From Hsuehochloa calcarea (Eukaryota; Streptophyta; Magnoliopsida; Poales; Poaceae): a stretch of DNA of 64,000 nt. The translations under genes and the position numbers were made by a program. This document shows positions 12,100 through 22,988 of this stretch, in pieces; the first letter of the stretch is position 1; the number at the start of each line of letters is the position of its first letter. A model generated the notes under the pieces. It ran no database searches. It saw nothing but the letters and a program-made list of their open reading frames with translations, and was not told the origin of the DNA. The DNA is taken from NCBI GenBank assembly GCA_036346395.1, contig CM070609.1, positions 45,332,777 to 45,396,776 on the forward strand. The letters run 5' to 3'.

Positions 12100-12925
12100 G
12101 CAATGCGGTACTCCTTCTGGTCCACGGGCTCTCCATCCTCGTCAGGGTCCAGCGCGGTGGTTGTGGCAATGGGAGTAGACCTTGGCCTACTGCTTCCCAT
12201 ATTGAAGCACCGAAGAAGGTCCTTTGTATACTTACTCTGGTGGATGAAGGTGCCTTCTTTCAGTTGTTTAACTTGAAGACCAAAGAAGAATGTCAACTCT
12301 CCCATCATGCTCATCTCGAACTCACTGCTCATAGAACCTGAAAATCTGGAAACCAAAGAATGAAAAGAACTACCGAATATGATATCATCCACATAAATCG
12401 AACCAATAAGAAATCACTGCCATGCCTGAGAGTAAACAAGGTTTTATCAACCATTCCCATTTTGAAATAATTTTCAAGCAAGAAACTCTTAAGCCTATCA
12501 TACCAAGCTCGAGGAGCTTGCTTCAATCCATACAAGGCTTTGGAGAGTTTAAAAACGTGGTTTGGGAACTTATGATTTTGAAAACCAGGTGGTTGCTTGA
12601 CAAAGACGTCTTCTTCTATGAAACCATTTAAGAAAGCACTTTTAACATCCATTTGAAAAAGCTTGAAACCCTTGGATGCTGCAAATGCTAGTAAAATACG
12701 AATGGCTTCCAATCTAGCTACTGGAGTAAAGGTCTCTTCAAAGTCTAAGCCTTCTATCTGGGAATAACCTTGAGCTACAAGTCTAGCCTTATTGCGAACA
12801 ACCAATCCATCCTCACTTTGCTTATTTTTAAAAATCCATTTTGTTCCAATAACATGAGAATCAGAAGGAGACTCAACTAAGGTCCAGACTTTGTTTCTTT
12901 CAAAATTTTCAAGTTCGTCATGCAT
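12096..12925 (-). pseudogene. pol: Copia B reverse transcriptase, frameshifted
   Basis: The first part (12925 to about 12390) carries WTLVESP, KARLVAQGYSQ, FTPVARLEAIRILLAFAA, QMDVKSAFLNGF and YGLKQAPRAWYDRL, all copia RT hallmarks. The catalytic box DDIIFGS follows in another frame at about 12385, so one frameshift lies just before the YVDD site. The second part (FGLQVKQLKEGTFIHQSKY) runs to 12099. Confidence 0.9.
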
Positions 12926-12999
12926 GGCATTGACCCAAGAGGCATCAGATAAAGCATGGGTGATATCTTGGGGTTCAAAAGAAGCGACAAAAACAGAAT

Positions 13000-13958
13000 G
13001 AGCATGAGAATCAGGAGAAATAAATATGGAGTGAGTGACTCACTCTTGAAGATCCCCAATCATCTGCTCAGGTGGATGAAGTCGCTGAAAATGAAGAGGA
13101 GCTCCTGGTTCATAAGTGGCCTCTACCTCACGAGCTGTGGAGGTAAGAACATAGCCACTCAAGTCGTCGGTGAAGATAGGAGGAGGCTGCTTAGCTGAAA
13201 CTGGAGTAGTAGTCGCAGGCTCTCCAACCCTCTCAGAAGTGACTGGAGGATGTGTCGGGTCCTCATCCTCAGAGTCATCATCGACGAAGATGCTTCCTTG
13301 AATTTCAGGAACCTGTGTACTGTAGCATCGGGTCTAGTACCAGGAATAGCCTCATAAAAAGTGACTTCGCAAGTCTCAAATATTTTGTTAGTGTCAACAT
13401 TAAATACACGATAGCCACGAGAATGGGCAGGATATCCAAGAAATATGCTATCAGAACATCTAGACTCAAATTTATCAAGGTTGCCATGTTTAAGAATGAA
13501 GCACTTACAAAAAAAATCTTGAAATGAGAGACTTTGGGTGCATGACCAAATCTAAGCTCAAAAGAGGTCTTCCCAATCACAGATATCAAGAAAACTCTAT
13601 TAGAGATATAACAAGCAGTAGAGATCGCCTCAGCCCAAAATCTCCTAGGAGCAGAATGCTCATCTAACATGGTCCGAGCCATCTCTACAAGGGTCCTGTT
13701 CTTCCTCTCTGCAACACCATTCTGCTGGGGAACTCTAGGTGAAGAAAACTGATGCTCAATTCCGCTATCAGAGCAGAAGGTAGAAAAGGAAGAATTCTTG
13801 AATTCTGTCCCATTGTCACTCCTAATGGCTCTCAAAGCTCCAGAAATATCAACAGCAAGTCTAAGGACCAATTCTCTAAAGAACCCAAAAGCCTCGTCCT
13901 TAGAAACTAGAAAATAAACCCATGAATATCTCGAGAAATCATCCACAACCACAAGCAC
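13000..13958 (-). pseudogene. pol: Copia B integrase core
   Basis: rve-type integrase: VVVDDFSRYSWVYFL (first catalytic Asp), IRSDNGTEFKN (second Asp), VPQQNGVAERKNRTL (catalytic Glu), FWAEAISTACYISNRV and FELRFGHAPKVSHF. After SHF the frame shifts, and the C-terminal part (GYPAHSRGY-like) is scrambled across frames to about 13000, where a Ser/Thr-rich linker leads into RT. Confidence 0.9.
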
Positions 13959-14027
13959 ATACCATTTCCCACCAGCTGACTGAACTCTAGAAGGACCAAC
14001 AGTGTCTAAGTGCAGAAGCTGTCCTGG

Positions 14028-14240
14028 TCAATCAGTCATCACTAAGGCAAGAGGTGGATGGGAAGCAGACACCATCTTACCATGTCTACAGGGTGAGCAC
14101 ACAAGACCTCTAACAGCCTTCAGCCTAGGCAAACCTCTAATCAAATCCTTGCAACTGACTCTAGACAGATGATCAAAGCCTATATGCCCAAGTCTACGAT
14201 GCCACAAAACAAGATCATGAGAATCGAGGCTACAAGACAT
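14028..14240 (-). pseudogene. pol: Copia B integrase zinc-binding (GAG_pre-integrase) domain
   Basis: The HHCC module reads LWHRRLGHIGFDHL followed by VCSPCRHGKM. It lies between protease (14230-14601) and the integrase core (from 13958); a stop near 14030 and a short broken segment to 13959 separate it from the core. Confidence 0.88.
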
Positions 14241-14601
14241 CTAGGACTGGAAGCTGAAGAAATATTGAAATTTGTACAAAAGTCTTCTCAAATCTGGAGA
14301 TCTCAAAGACAAGCTCACCCGAGGAATCTAGAACTCTACACTCACCACTTTTAAACCTCACTTCTAGACCCTCATCAAGCAGCTGAGAAACAGATAGAAG
14401 ATTATACCTCAGCTTACTTACCAAAGCGACGTCTTTAAGCAAGAACTTGTTGTTGATGCGCACAGTGTCCTTGACAGTCATAGTCCCGGTAGAAGCATCC
14501 CCAAATGTAATCAATTCATTGCCGGATGCACGTGTGAGGGAGGAGAACCATCTAGAATCTCTGGTCATATGTCGAGAACACCCGGAGTCAACAAGCCACA
14601 T
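14230..14601 (-). pseudogene. pol: Copia B protease
   Basis: Copia aspartic protease: WLVDSGCSRHMTRD with the catalytic Asp-Ser-Gly, then ITFGDASTG and YNLLSVSQLLDEGLEVRF. The reading frame shifts at both ends relative to its neighbours. Confidence 0.88.
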
Positions 14602-14625
14602 GTCCTCCTTCCTTGCACGATGGAC

Positions 14626-15207
14626 CTAAAAAGCACAAGCAGAAAACATCTGTGCCTCAGTACTGGGGTTAGTGATAAAAGATCTAGGAATCCAGTACTG
14701 AGATACACGATGTCTGGGAACAACAGTAGAAGCAGCAAAAAAATGACCAGGAACAAAATCATAAGAATGCACACGAGAACCACCTAGACCTCTCCGAAAC
14801 GATCTACCAAAAGATTGATTATCCCCATGTCTAGATGCTACCCGTGGTCTCTCCTCACGATATCCTAGACCAGAATGCTGCTTAGACCCACCAAAAGAGT
14901 TAACAAAGTTCTCTACAAACCTAGGCCTATATGTAGTACGATAAATAGGCTGCCTAGCTCTAGAGACCACAACAGGTGAAGGGACTACTCTAATGGTTCT
15001 CAAAGCGCTCATCCTCTCTTTTCTCTCAATCTTTGCTCTCCGGAAGCAGAACTCAACAGTGTGGCTATCTTTCTTACAGAAGGTGCAATGGTACTTGACC
15101 TTTTGAGAGGTCTGTACTGGTGAAACAGAAGCACCTTTCTTGCCAGAAAGAGTTTGAGCAAAACCTGCAGATTTGAAAAGAATCTTGGATGGCTTAGGAG
15201 GTTCTAA
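14626..15207 (-). pseudogene. gag: Copia B gag C-terminus with second zinc knuckle
   Basis: Minus strand: a CCHC knuckle C-T-F-C-K-K-D-S-H-T-V-E-F-C at about 15085-15040, then KIERKERM and a long Arg/Ser/Tyr-rich low-complexity stretch ending in the conserved QYWIPRSFITNPSTEA just before protease. The first zinc knuckle is at about 16550-16480, so this gag has two, far apart. SIRE-type gag is known to be unusually long; the details here are read from the sequence. Confidence 0.8.
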
Positions 15208-16476
15208 CTAAAACAGACCACTTTTCACAACTCTAGCAATCTTAGGTGGGTGATTCTTGGAATGCTCTAGGGGATTAAAACCTAGGCCACTATTTTTCAC
15301 ACTCACTTTGGATTGGTCAAGAATCATGTTGAGTTTCTTTTCCCCACTAGAAAACCTCTCAAGAGTCACTTTGAGGTAATCATTCTCTTTGGCTAAATCC
15401 TCACATCTAGTGCACTTTCTAGACTTGATTGCCTCATCATTCTTACTCTTAAGAAGAGCCACTTCCACTTTTAAAGCCTCACAAGACACACAATAGGAAT
15501 CTTTAATCCTATTCAAATGCTCCTTAAATTTAACTCTAAATGCCTCTTGTATCTTACCAACAATTGTTTCAACTTCAGCATTCAAAACACAAGAGATAGA
15601 GTTAATAACTTTCTTAGAAGCAGTAAAAGACATGGATTTTTCAATTTTAGCTTTTTCTTCTAGAGTCTTGTTTAGAGCTTCAATCTCAATAGTAAGCTTA
15701 GGACAATTTTCACATGAAGCAGATCTAGAGTACACAACCATTTCTGTTATCTCTTGCATTTTAATCCTATTATTCTTACAATGAGAGCAAGTGTGACTAG
15801 CATCAAATTTTTGTAATTCTTTCAAGACGCTATCCAATTTTAATTCAAGCAAAGCACAGTTTGAGCAAGTTAAAGGGATAGCATCCAATGCAGTCACATC
15901 AAGAGAAATGACATCCATGCAAACAGAACTAGACTTGAGAGATTCTAGTTCATCAAGAGCATCTTTTAATTGATTCACTACAGAGGAATGAACAGATTTT
16001 AAGCTTGTCAATTCTTTAAGCAAGCTAGAGCAGGAATCACAAATATCATCAGGATTAATGGATTTGAGACTAACGACTTCTAGGTTCAAATTATTAATCA
16101 TAGTGTCCTGTTTCTTAATCATTTTAGCTTGCTTATGCAATTTCTGTTCAGCAAGCATCAAAGCCCTTTTCATATGAGCAAGCGAAGGGCATACCTCATC
16201 AGGATCGCTGAAAGGATCCTCGTCATTGGAGGAGTCAGTGTCGTGGCTGTTCTTGGCCATGAAACACATGCCTGTGAAGTCATGGGCCTTCTTCTTGCCA
16301 CGGGAGTCACTCTCGTCGTCCTCCATCTCTGAGTCCACATCGCTCATGTTCACATTCTCTATAGTGGCAAGGACCCGGTGACAAACTTGCGATAGTTTGT
16401 CTTCTTGGGTTTGGCATCCTTCGTTTGAGGATGCCTGTGTGACTCCTTCTCCTCCTTGCCCTTCAGCTTGGGGCAC
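15208..16476 (-). pseudogene. gag: Copia B gag central region: Cys-rich coiled coil
   Basis: An open 422-codon stretch. After an acidic Ser/Asp-rich part (SDVDSEMEDDESD and GMCFMAKN) come at least six repeats of a C-x-x-C pair, most of them followed by a Leu/Lys/Glu-rich helix: CDSCSSLLKEL, CSNCALLELKL, CSHCKNN, CENCPKLTIEIEAL, CVSCEALKVEVALL and CTRCEDLAKENDYL. The annotated first Met lies in an overlapping wrong frame; the true frame probably joins the upstream gag near 16365 across a frameshift. Structural assembly or metal binding is plausible but not shown. Confidence 0.75.
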
Positions 16477-16868
16477 CTAGAGCTAATGTGGTTTGGCTCA
16501 CCACATTCAAAGCAAGTGGTAGGGTCACCTCTCCTCCTGTTCCTCACCTTGTTGTATGCTCTCATGAATTTGGTGGATAGGAGGGCTAAATCATCTTTAG
16601 GTAGTTTCTCAAGTTGCTCATCGCTCAAAGAATGCAAAGCTGATAAAGAAAAACCCGATGAGCTAACATCCAAGGAATCAGAAGAGCTACCCTTAGATTT
16701 GTCGACCACTAATGCCATCGACTCTGTCTTGGGGAGACGCGAGATAAAATCAATCTCATGCGTCTTCAACCTCGAGTATAGCTTATCCATGGTAAGCTCA
16801 CTCATGACAGTGTTGTCATTGATGGAAGTGATCTTCATTCCCCAGACCTTCACATCAAGAGCACCCAA
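16359..16868 (-). pseudogene. gag: Copia B gag with first zinc knuckle
   Basis: The UBN2-like gag continues here (TSINDNTVMSELTMDKLYSR, LKTHEIDF), followed by a linker, a KVRNRRR basic patch and the zinc knuckle C-F-E-C-G-E-P-N-H-I-S-S-R-C. The frame ends at 16359 after a frameshift into the Cys-rich coiled-coil region. Confidence 0.85.
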
Positions 16869-17331
16869 AAGCTGTCGTGCATTTTCTGAAACAGTGAAGA
16901 CGAGGTCAACAGCGTGGAGATCATGAAGAATCTTAGAAAATCTTCCCCACAGCTCATCTAAAGACTCACCAGGTCTTTGCTCGATCTTGGAGTAAATTTT
17001 TTGAGGTGGTTACTGTCTCACTTCCTTGATCGCGATGGAGCCCTCGTGATAATCACAGAGTCCGCCAGATCTCATGAGCAAACCGCAAATGAGCGACACG
17101 CTCAAACTCCGATCGACTAAGACCTTGGATCAAAAAATTCCGAGCCTTGCTGTTGGCCTCCACATCTGGAGTGATCACATCGTCATCGGCTGGCACGACA
17201 TAAGGATTTTTTACCTTAAGCCAAATTGCGTGCCCTTGAGCCTCGATGTAGGCCTGCATTCGGGCCTTCCAATAAGCAAAATCAACTCCATCAAAAACAT
17301 ATGGTTTGGTTGAATACTTGTCAGTCGCCAT
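16869..17331 (-). pseudogene. gag: Copia B gag N-terminus
   Basis: The frame starts at ATG 17331: MATDKYSTKPYVFDGVDFAY, the typical copia gag opening with WKARMQAYIEAQGHAIW. It is open to 17053, then is broken around 17010-17050 (KEVRQ then a stop) before PPQKIYSKIEQRPGESLDEL resumes toward 16868. The start lies 43 bp from the PBS, a short leader. Confidence 0.88.
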
Positions 17332-17373
17332 GGCTCCAAAGACCGGTTAAGATCTAAGAGAAGAGCTAACCGG

Positions 17374-17385
17374 GCTCTGATACCA
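17374..17385 (-). other. Primer binding site of copia B
   Basis: The minus strand TGGTATCAGAGC lies two bases after the LTR end CCTACA and is complementary to initiator-Met tRNA. Confidence 0.93.
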
Positions 17386-17585
17386 CTTGTAGGACCGTAA
17401 AGGCGACTAGAGGGGGGTGAATAGGCGCTTTCTCGATTTTTCGCCTTAAACAAATTCAACACGCACTTTTCTCCTCTAGCTATGAAAGCTAAGAAGATCA
17501 GTAAATGCACAGAGAAAGCCTTATGCTGAATTCGATTACCCCCTTAACCACGAGACTCAAAAATGGATAATTTATCTCACTGGGC

Positions 17586-17703
17586 CGGTCGGACCGGTGT
17601 AGTGATAGCGGTCTGACTGCCTGGCGGTCGGACCGGCGCTCAATTGGCGGTCTGACTGTCGGGCGGTCGGACCGGCGGTGTAAAATCGGTCAGACTGATT
17701 TAG
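17586..17703. repeat. 39-bp periodic repeat with CGGTCGGACCG palindrome
   Basis: Perfect CGGTCGGACCG copies start at 17586, 17625 and 17664, exactly 39 bp apart. Each is followed by a weaker half (cggtctgactg or cggtcagactg). This is a small tandem array near the R/U5 end of B's LTR. Confidence 0.9.
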
Positions 17704-18268
17704 TCCAGAGGTAACGCACAATGCCCAAATCCAAAACGAAAATTGGTCCAACTTTTGATTCAACCAATGAAACTTGACCAAATTTGGAGCACACCTCCCT
17801 AAGGATATCTAAGACTTATTTCTAGCGATGATCGTCCAGATCCACTTCAAAGAATCGATCTCTTAAGGTTTTACCAAAGAAGTGTTCAAAACCTAGAAAT
17901 ATGAAAATATTCATCCAAAACTTGCTTGTGGGGGATTGATGATCTAGATGATTCTAGGAGTATTCTCACACATCATAGCAAGGTAAAATCGGTCAAGACA
18001 CCAAGCATAAACACCCGGAGCAAGGAAGCACCAAAATCATCAAAAGAGAGAAGAAGGCAAATGAGACTTCACCCGTGAGCAAACATCAATAGATTGATTG
18101 ATTCAAGATGTTGCTTACAAAGCCACTCCCTCAAGGACAAGAGCTCAATCCAAGAGCACACACAAATTTCTCTCCTCTCCTCTCCTCTCCACTCCAAACC
18201 ATAGAAAAGTTGGACTGTTTCTAAATGAATGCTTGAGTGCTTGGGGTTTTTTTTCCATCTCCCCCTTT

Positions 18269-18279
18269 CTATTTATAGG
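18269..18279 (-). promoter_or_regulatory. TATA box of copia B
   Basis: The minus strand reads CCTATAAATAG. Transcription should start some 30 bp further left, about 850 bp before the LTR end. Confidence 0.75.
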
Positions 18280-19240
18280 AGAGGCTAGGGTTTGTCTCAT
18301 GGGCTCCCATTAAGGCCCAACACAAATGGGACCCACACACACACACAAATCTATTGAAGCAATCGCCTGCTTCAACACGTGTAGGTTGATCAGCGGCTCT
18401 CATCATGTCGGCAAGTCTCTCCCGTCCGAATCACATCAAAACCTCCAAGGCACTTGCACCGACCCCCGCGCCGCTTGATCCAACCAGTTGCAACGAACTA
18501 CCCGTTCGATCCATCTTGTCCATTCTGCATCATGCTTGAGTCACACGACCTCACCCGACATCCATGATCGTTGTGGACCTCAGCTCTCAGCTTAGTCAGG
18601 ATCGTCCTTGCCGTTGACGTCGTCGACCTACAAGCCACCTGCACAGCAATAGACAAAGAAATCGTCTCCGGGAACAAGTTCTTCACAACTTGACCCACAT
18701 TAGCTCAACAGTGCAATATGCAACAATAAAGCATTGAAACTCATGCATTAAACAATATCAAAACACAACATTGCCAACATGGCCGAAGTCCAAGTGGAAG
18801 CTGGTCTGACCGCCCTACCAAGCCGGTCGGACCGATTTCCCAGCGGTCGGACCGATTACAAAACGGCGGTCTGACCGCCCCAGAAGACTTAGCCAAATTT
18901 CAACTTGAAAATCTGCAACCTCTCTGGAATTTTCAACTGGATAGAACTTTTGACTGGGAGCTCCAAAAATTATGTGACCACATCCAGGAGACTCCCCTCT
19001 CATGCCTACACAACCTATTTTTGGCCTAGCCCCAAACTCCATCATAAGCGTGGCGGTCGGACCGGCAAGCATTCTTGATCGGATGCCACATATTTGAGTC
19101 GACCGTGCGCCACGCGTCGGACCGCCAATGACACGACAAAGATCAAGTTTTCCAAAAACGCGAGATTCATCATACCAACAATGACATTGCCAATTGACTC
19201 ATCACTCTAAGATCATGCACATATCCCCACGATATCCACA

Positions 19241-20181
19241 TGACGTTTTAGTGCTACAGGACTCTAGAGGCCATATCAAGCAAAGGAAGCGAATGAGTGA
19301 AGCACAAGGAGCAATGTGACATGCATGTCATGGGAAGAGGAGCTCAACAGAAGCAATGTCAATCGGGAGCTCGCTCACCAGCGTGGATAACGATGCACTC
19401 ATTCTCAACAATCCAGAGAGCTAGGAGCTTAGGGGTTGCACGAGATTGAATGAGGGACGAGCTGTAGAGAAGATGACATGCACATATGTTTATGTACTGG
19501 TGAGAATTGCGCGAGAAAGGTGGCGAGAAATTGGTAGGCGTGGTGAGAACTCGAGGGCACACGCTCTCGTTCTCCACCTGTGCGGGGAAAAGCGGTGGAG
19601 AGGGTCGTTGGCCACTGTAGCAACGGGATGGCGCACAGAGTAGTTGGCGGTGCATCACTCCATCGAAAACGGCGGGCCGCCTAGCAAACCAGGGGTGGGG
19701 TGGAGTAGGCGCGGGCGCACTCTTGCGAGTTGGCACGGCGCGAAGTGGACGACGACCCTTGGCAGGTGGGGCTGGACGTTAGTCAGGATGATAGTAAGGG
19801 AGCAGGGTGGGTGGCCTAGGCAGAGATGGTGCTTGAAGGGCATTGGGCCGCGGCAGTTTCGACCCAATGGAGCGGTGAGAAAAATCAATTAGGTTTTGAA
19901 TTTTTGAATAGGCTAAATGTTTGTCAAATTTTAAAACATACCATATGAGACTTAACAATTATGAGATTTTTTGTGGTGGCTACTGACTCTATTTAATTGT
20001 TTATGTAATTTTTCTAGAATTTTATCTATTCTGAAGCATTCTAAAAAAAATTCTTTTAAGGTCACTGTTTGTATGCAAACACAATAATTGGTTTGAGAAA
20101 AATTTGAAAAAACATGCTCAAAATATTTCCATATTTATTCTCTATAGAATTATCCAAAGTTTGAATTTTTGAGATGTTACA
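19241..20181 (-). mobile_element. Gypsy-type LTR fragment (G)
   Basis: The right edge gagatgttaca gives a minus-strand LTR start TGTAACATCTC. Directly to the right, the minus strand AAAAAAAGAG could be a PPT. Copia B inserted at 19241, so the rest of this LTR lies left of the window. It contains open frames (19359-19736, 19644-19892) with no recognisable protein. The family is unknown. Confidence 0.6.
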
Positions 20182-21014
20182 CTCTTTTTTTAATTTGGGA
20201 AAACCTGAGAGGCAAACAGGTGTGGCCATGGTCCATAGGACTAGATCCATTGAACGGTCCACATGAGCTAAGGCCCACTAGACAGAAACCATCATCCATG
20301 AACTCAGTCTATGCAGTAACCTTGCTAAAACCAATGGTTTAATTAACTAACTAAACATTTCGTGCCCACTTGCCATGATTTATTAGTTAACTTAATTCCC
20401 ACCACTTAACCTTAATGACACCACGTGGCTGCCATGTTAGCGTCCACGTCACATCTCTCAGCGCAGAGCAGAGACAAAGGAGCTTCTAGACGGCTTGGGA
20501 GGAAGCCCGCCGTCGGCGAGGTGGTGCTCTGCTGGCTCCCAGGATGGCCAAATGGAATGCAGTGGTGACGACAAACCAAATGTTGTTGGTAGCATGTCGG
20601 GAGGTGGCCCGAGGCAGGGGCGTGACAATGAGGAGGGCGGTGACACTACTGTGCTATAGGGAAAACTAGGCTTCATAGTTACTAGAAACCAAACTATGTG
20701 CGGGTGAGCTACTCCGCGGTGACAGCGTGCAAGAAGGTGCACTGGAAGGTAGCAACTGCTTGGGAGATCGAACTTGGACTTTTTCCCGGCGATTGAAAGG
20801 GTGGGAGGAAGAGTGAGTGAGGGCAAAAGCACGAGTGAGGTGAGGTGACAATGGTGACGCGCTCGGAGGCTTTATAGACGTAGGAAGCGGCGATATGATG
20901 GCGGCATTGTCACGGTTGGGCAGCGAGAACTTGCGAGTCAATGAATTTTAAGGCTGGTGAGCTAATGACGTGGTGTGACAAGGTCGCAGCAGGAGGGAGG
21001 AACTCGAGGTCTGT
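20182..21014. other. Unassigned stretch without a recognisable gene
   Basis: About 830 bp with no convincing coding region. If LTR G is a 3' LTR, this could be the internal end of its element; it could equally be part of another LTR. The frame at 20458-20832 (minus) is Ser/Pro-rich low complexity with no motif. Confidence 0.5.
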
Positions 21015-21246
21015 TGTAATATCCCAATTTTCAAGTCTTTTTGAAATTTTCAAAATAAAAGCAACCAATTGAATTTTTCCTGTGTTAATGAAAGCTTAAA
21101 TTGATATTATTGAAAATGAAAACATTTTAAATGATTAAAATAAACTTCAATTAAATTCAAAATTTGTTTTTTTCAAGTTCTTTAGGTTCTATGGAATTTT
21201 CTTGGTTTTTCTCTTCATATATTTTATTTTTAGAGTTTTCAGTTTT

Positions 21247-21297
21247 TCTTTCTTTTCTTTTCTTTTCTTTTCCTTTTCTTTCTTTCTTTCTTCTTAT
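21247..21297. repeat. (CTTTT)n/(CTTT)n pyrimidine tract
   Basis: A simple repeat of cttttctttt type followed by cttt repeats, inside LTR J. Confidence 0.95.
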
Positions 21298-22145
21298 TTT
21301 CTGCTAACTCTCTGCCTCTGTTCTTCTTCTTGACTGAGCCGCTTGCGTCCCTCGCTACTGATGCCGCGCGCTGCCCCTTGCCCTTGCGCTTGCTCCCAGC
21401 CTGACTAAGCCACCGCCAATGCCCACCTGTGCACCGCCACTTCCCCTCGTCCGTGCATCAATGGCACCACGACCCTAATACCGTCACCCACGTCATTCTA
21501 CCTTCAATTGCTCGCCATCAACATCCTGGCAATCAAATTTTGCCATTTTCTGTCGTCGTTCAATGTCAATTGAAACTGTCGCCCATTTTCCGTGGGTGTT
21601 CCCAGTCGATCTGAGTATCACCTTCACCCTATAAAGGGAGAACAAGCATCTTCTTCTCCGGCGAGCTTTCCACCATATTGACCATGTCACGTGGTGTTCC
21701 CAATCATCATCTTTTTATCCCCATCCTCAACTTTGGAATTTCCATCACTAGAGCATGCCGATGCTGCCACACCATCATCCCTACCACCTCGGCCATCCAC
21801 GGGACACCTTGACCCCGCTGGCCGCATCCCCTCACCGCCGTGCACCTCATGATCGTGCCGGCCTTGCTCGGTCACCGCCGAAGCCCCACCGCCCTGAGCC
21901 GCCCGTGCGCCTCCACCCGCGCCATCGCCGCCACCGGTCATCATCGTCTGTTGTCGCCGCCTCCACCTCCCCGCCCCAACCCATTTTTGCCATCACCGGC
22001 AGCCACCATGCTACCACTCGGCGGCGCCGCCCCTTGCCCTTTGCGCTTGGAGCTCTCCTATCTCTATTTCTTCCTTCTATTTGCTCCTTGTGCCACTTCC
22101 AAATGGGACCCACTTGTCAATGTCTCGAGTAAAACTCGTAATTCT

Positions 22146-22174
22146 GAATATATATATATATATATATATATATT
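22146..22174. repeat. (TA)n microsatellite
   Basis: About 14 TA units inside LTR J. Confidence 0.95.
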
Positions 22175-22649
22175 CTCTGGAATATTTCCCTCCTCTTTTT
22201 CCTAGAATTTCCATTTATGACAATTTTTTGGGTGTTCGTTCGCCTTCCAACGAACTTTGGTTCTATCAATTCTTATTTCTAAATTAATATAAATCCAATA
22301 TCTCGATTTTGGTACCAATTTTATAATTTTTAGATTTTATTTGGATTTATCATTATTTATTTGTCTCGCATTATGCGTATAGATTCCATTGTTTCTGAAG
22401 CTAGCTTGGACGAAGGCAAGTCGTAGACCTTTGATCATGGTGTACCCATTATTGCAAAATTATATAATTTTATATCAATATGTATGCTAATTTTATATCA
22501 ATTGTTTTCAATAGTAGATAATTACCTAATTGGCATTACCACATTGAATATTGTGATATCCTTTGACACCATAGGAAGGGCTGATTTTAGTTGGACATAT
22601 TTGTAGCACCAACATGGGTATCATAGAGATGCTTAGTTATGCTTAGTTA

Positions 22650-22988
22650 CATGTTTTCATATTGAGGAAATATTTGAGAGATCCAGAACATGCTATTCCA
22701 TTAGAGCCATTGAGAATTGAGCAGGATCTTACCTTTGAATCTCGGCCAGTGAAAATTCGGAAGAGTTAGAGCGAGTCCTGAGGAACAAGACGTTGAAATA
22801 TGTCAAGGTGCTTTGGTCTCACCAATCAGAGAGAGAGACCACATGGGAACTGGAGTCTCGCATGCATGAATAGTGCTTAGATTTGTTCACAGTAGGTACG
22901 TGTTTCTGTCATTAATTTCCAATCGTAGTTTTCTTTTGTATAGATCAGAGTTTAGATTCGGGGTTGAATCCTGTTAAGGGAGGTAGAG
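22650..22988 (+). pseudogene. pol: Gypsy H integrase C-terminus and chromodomain, remnant
   Basis: Plus strand, in two frames: LRKYLRDPEHAIPLEPLRIE and TFESRPVKI, then after stops and shifts a decayed KYVKVLWSH-type chromodomain core and the ERETTWELESRM tail. It matches F's chromodomain at 42251-42655, so H and F belong to the same Retrosat-like chromovirus group. Everything upstream is missing; LTR J adjoins. Confidence 0.85.
22976..22988 (+). other. Polypurine tract of gypsy H
   Basis: AAGGGAGGTAGAG lies immediately before the LTR start TGTAATACTCC. Confidence 0.8.

Larger units (their letters stand above)
9243..19240 (-). mobile_element. Copia element B (SIRE/Maximus-like), nearly complete
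   Basis: Minus strand: 5' LTR 19240-17388, PBS, gag with two zinc knuckles and a long Cys-rich coiled-coil part, protease, integrase, RT, RNase H, a 1.45-kb non-coding 3' region with extra polypurine tracts, final PPT, and a 3' LTR of which only the first 773 bp (10015-9243) remain before gypsy A interrupts. The right target-duplication copy should be TGACG (19241-19245). Several frameshifts and stops in gag and pol make it non-autonomous now. Confidence 0.92.
17388..19240 (-). repeat. 5' LTR of copia B, 1853 bp
   Basis: Minus strand start TGTGGATATC, end GGTCCTACA. It carries a TATA box and two palindrome clusters, one near each end (17586-17674, and about 18825-19125). Confidence 0.93.
21015..22649 (+). 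mobile_element. Incomplete gypsy-type LTR (J)
   Basis: It starts TGTAATATCCC, the standard opening of the gypsy LTRs in this window. No clear end is found before the chromodomain remnant of H at about 22650, so it is truncated or joined by deletion. It contains a pyrimidine run (21247-21297), a GC-rich part (21760-22060, spurious overlapping frames on both strands) and a (TA)n run. Confidence 0.6.

Noticed and set aside
19359..20941. Several open frames that could be a host gene
   Set aside because: Low complexity, overlapping on both strands, no known domain; the region lies in or beside LTR sequence.
21755..22205. Pro/Arg/His-rich frames on both strands
   Set aside because: They result from GC-rich composition in LTR J; no motif and mirrored on the opposite strand.
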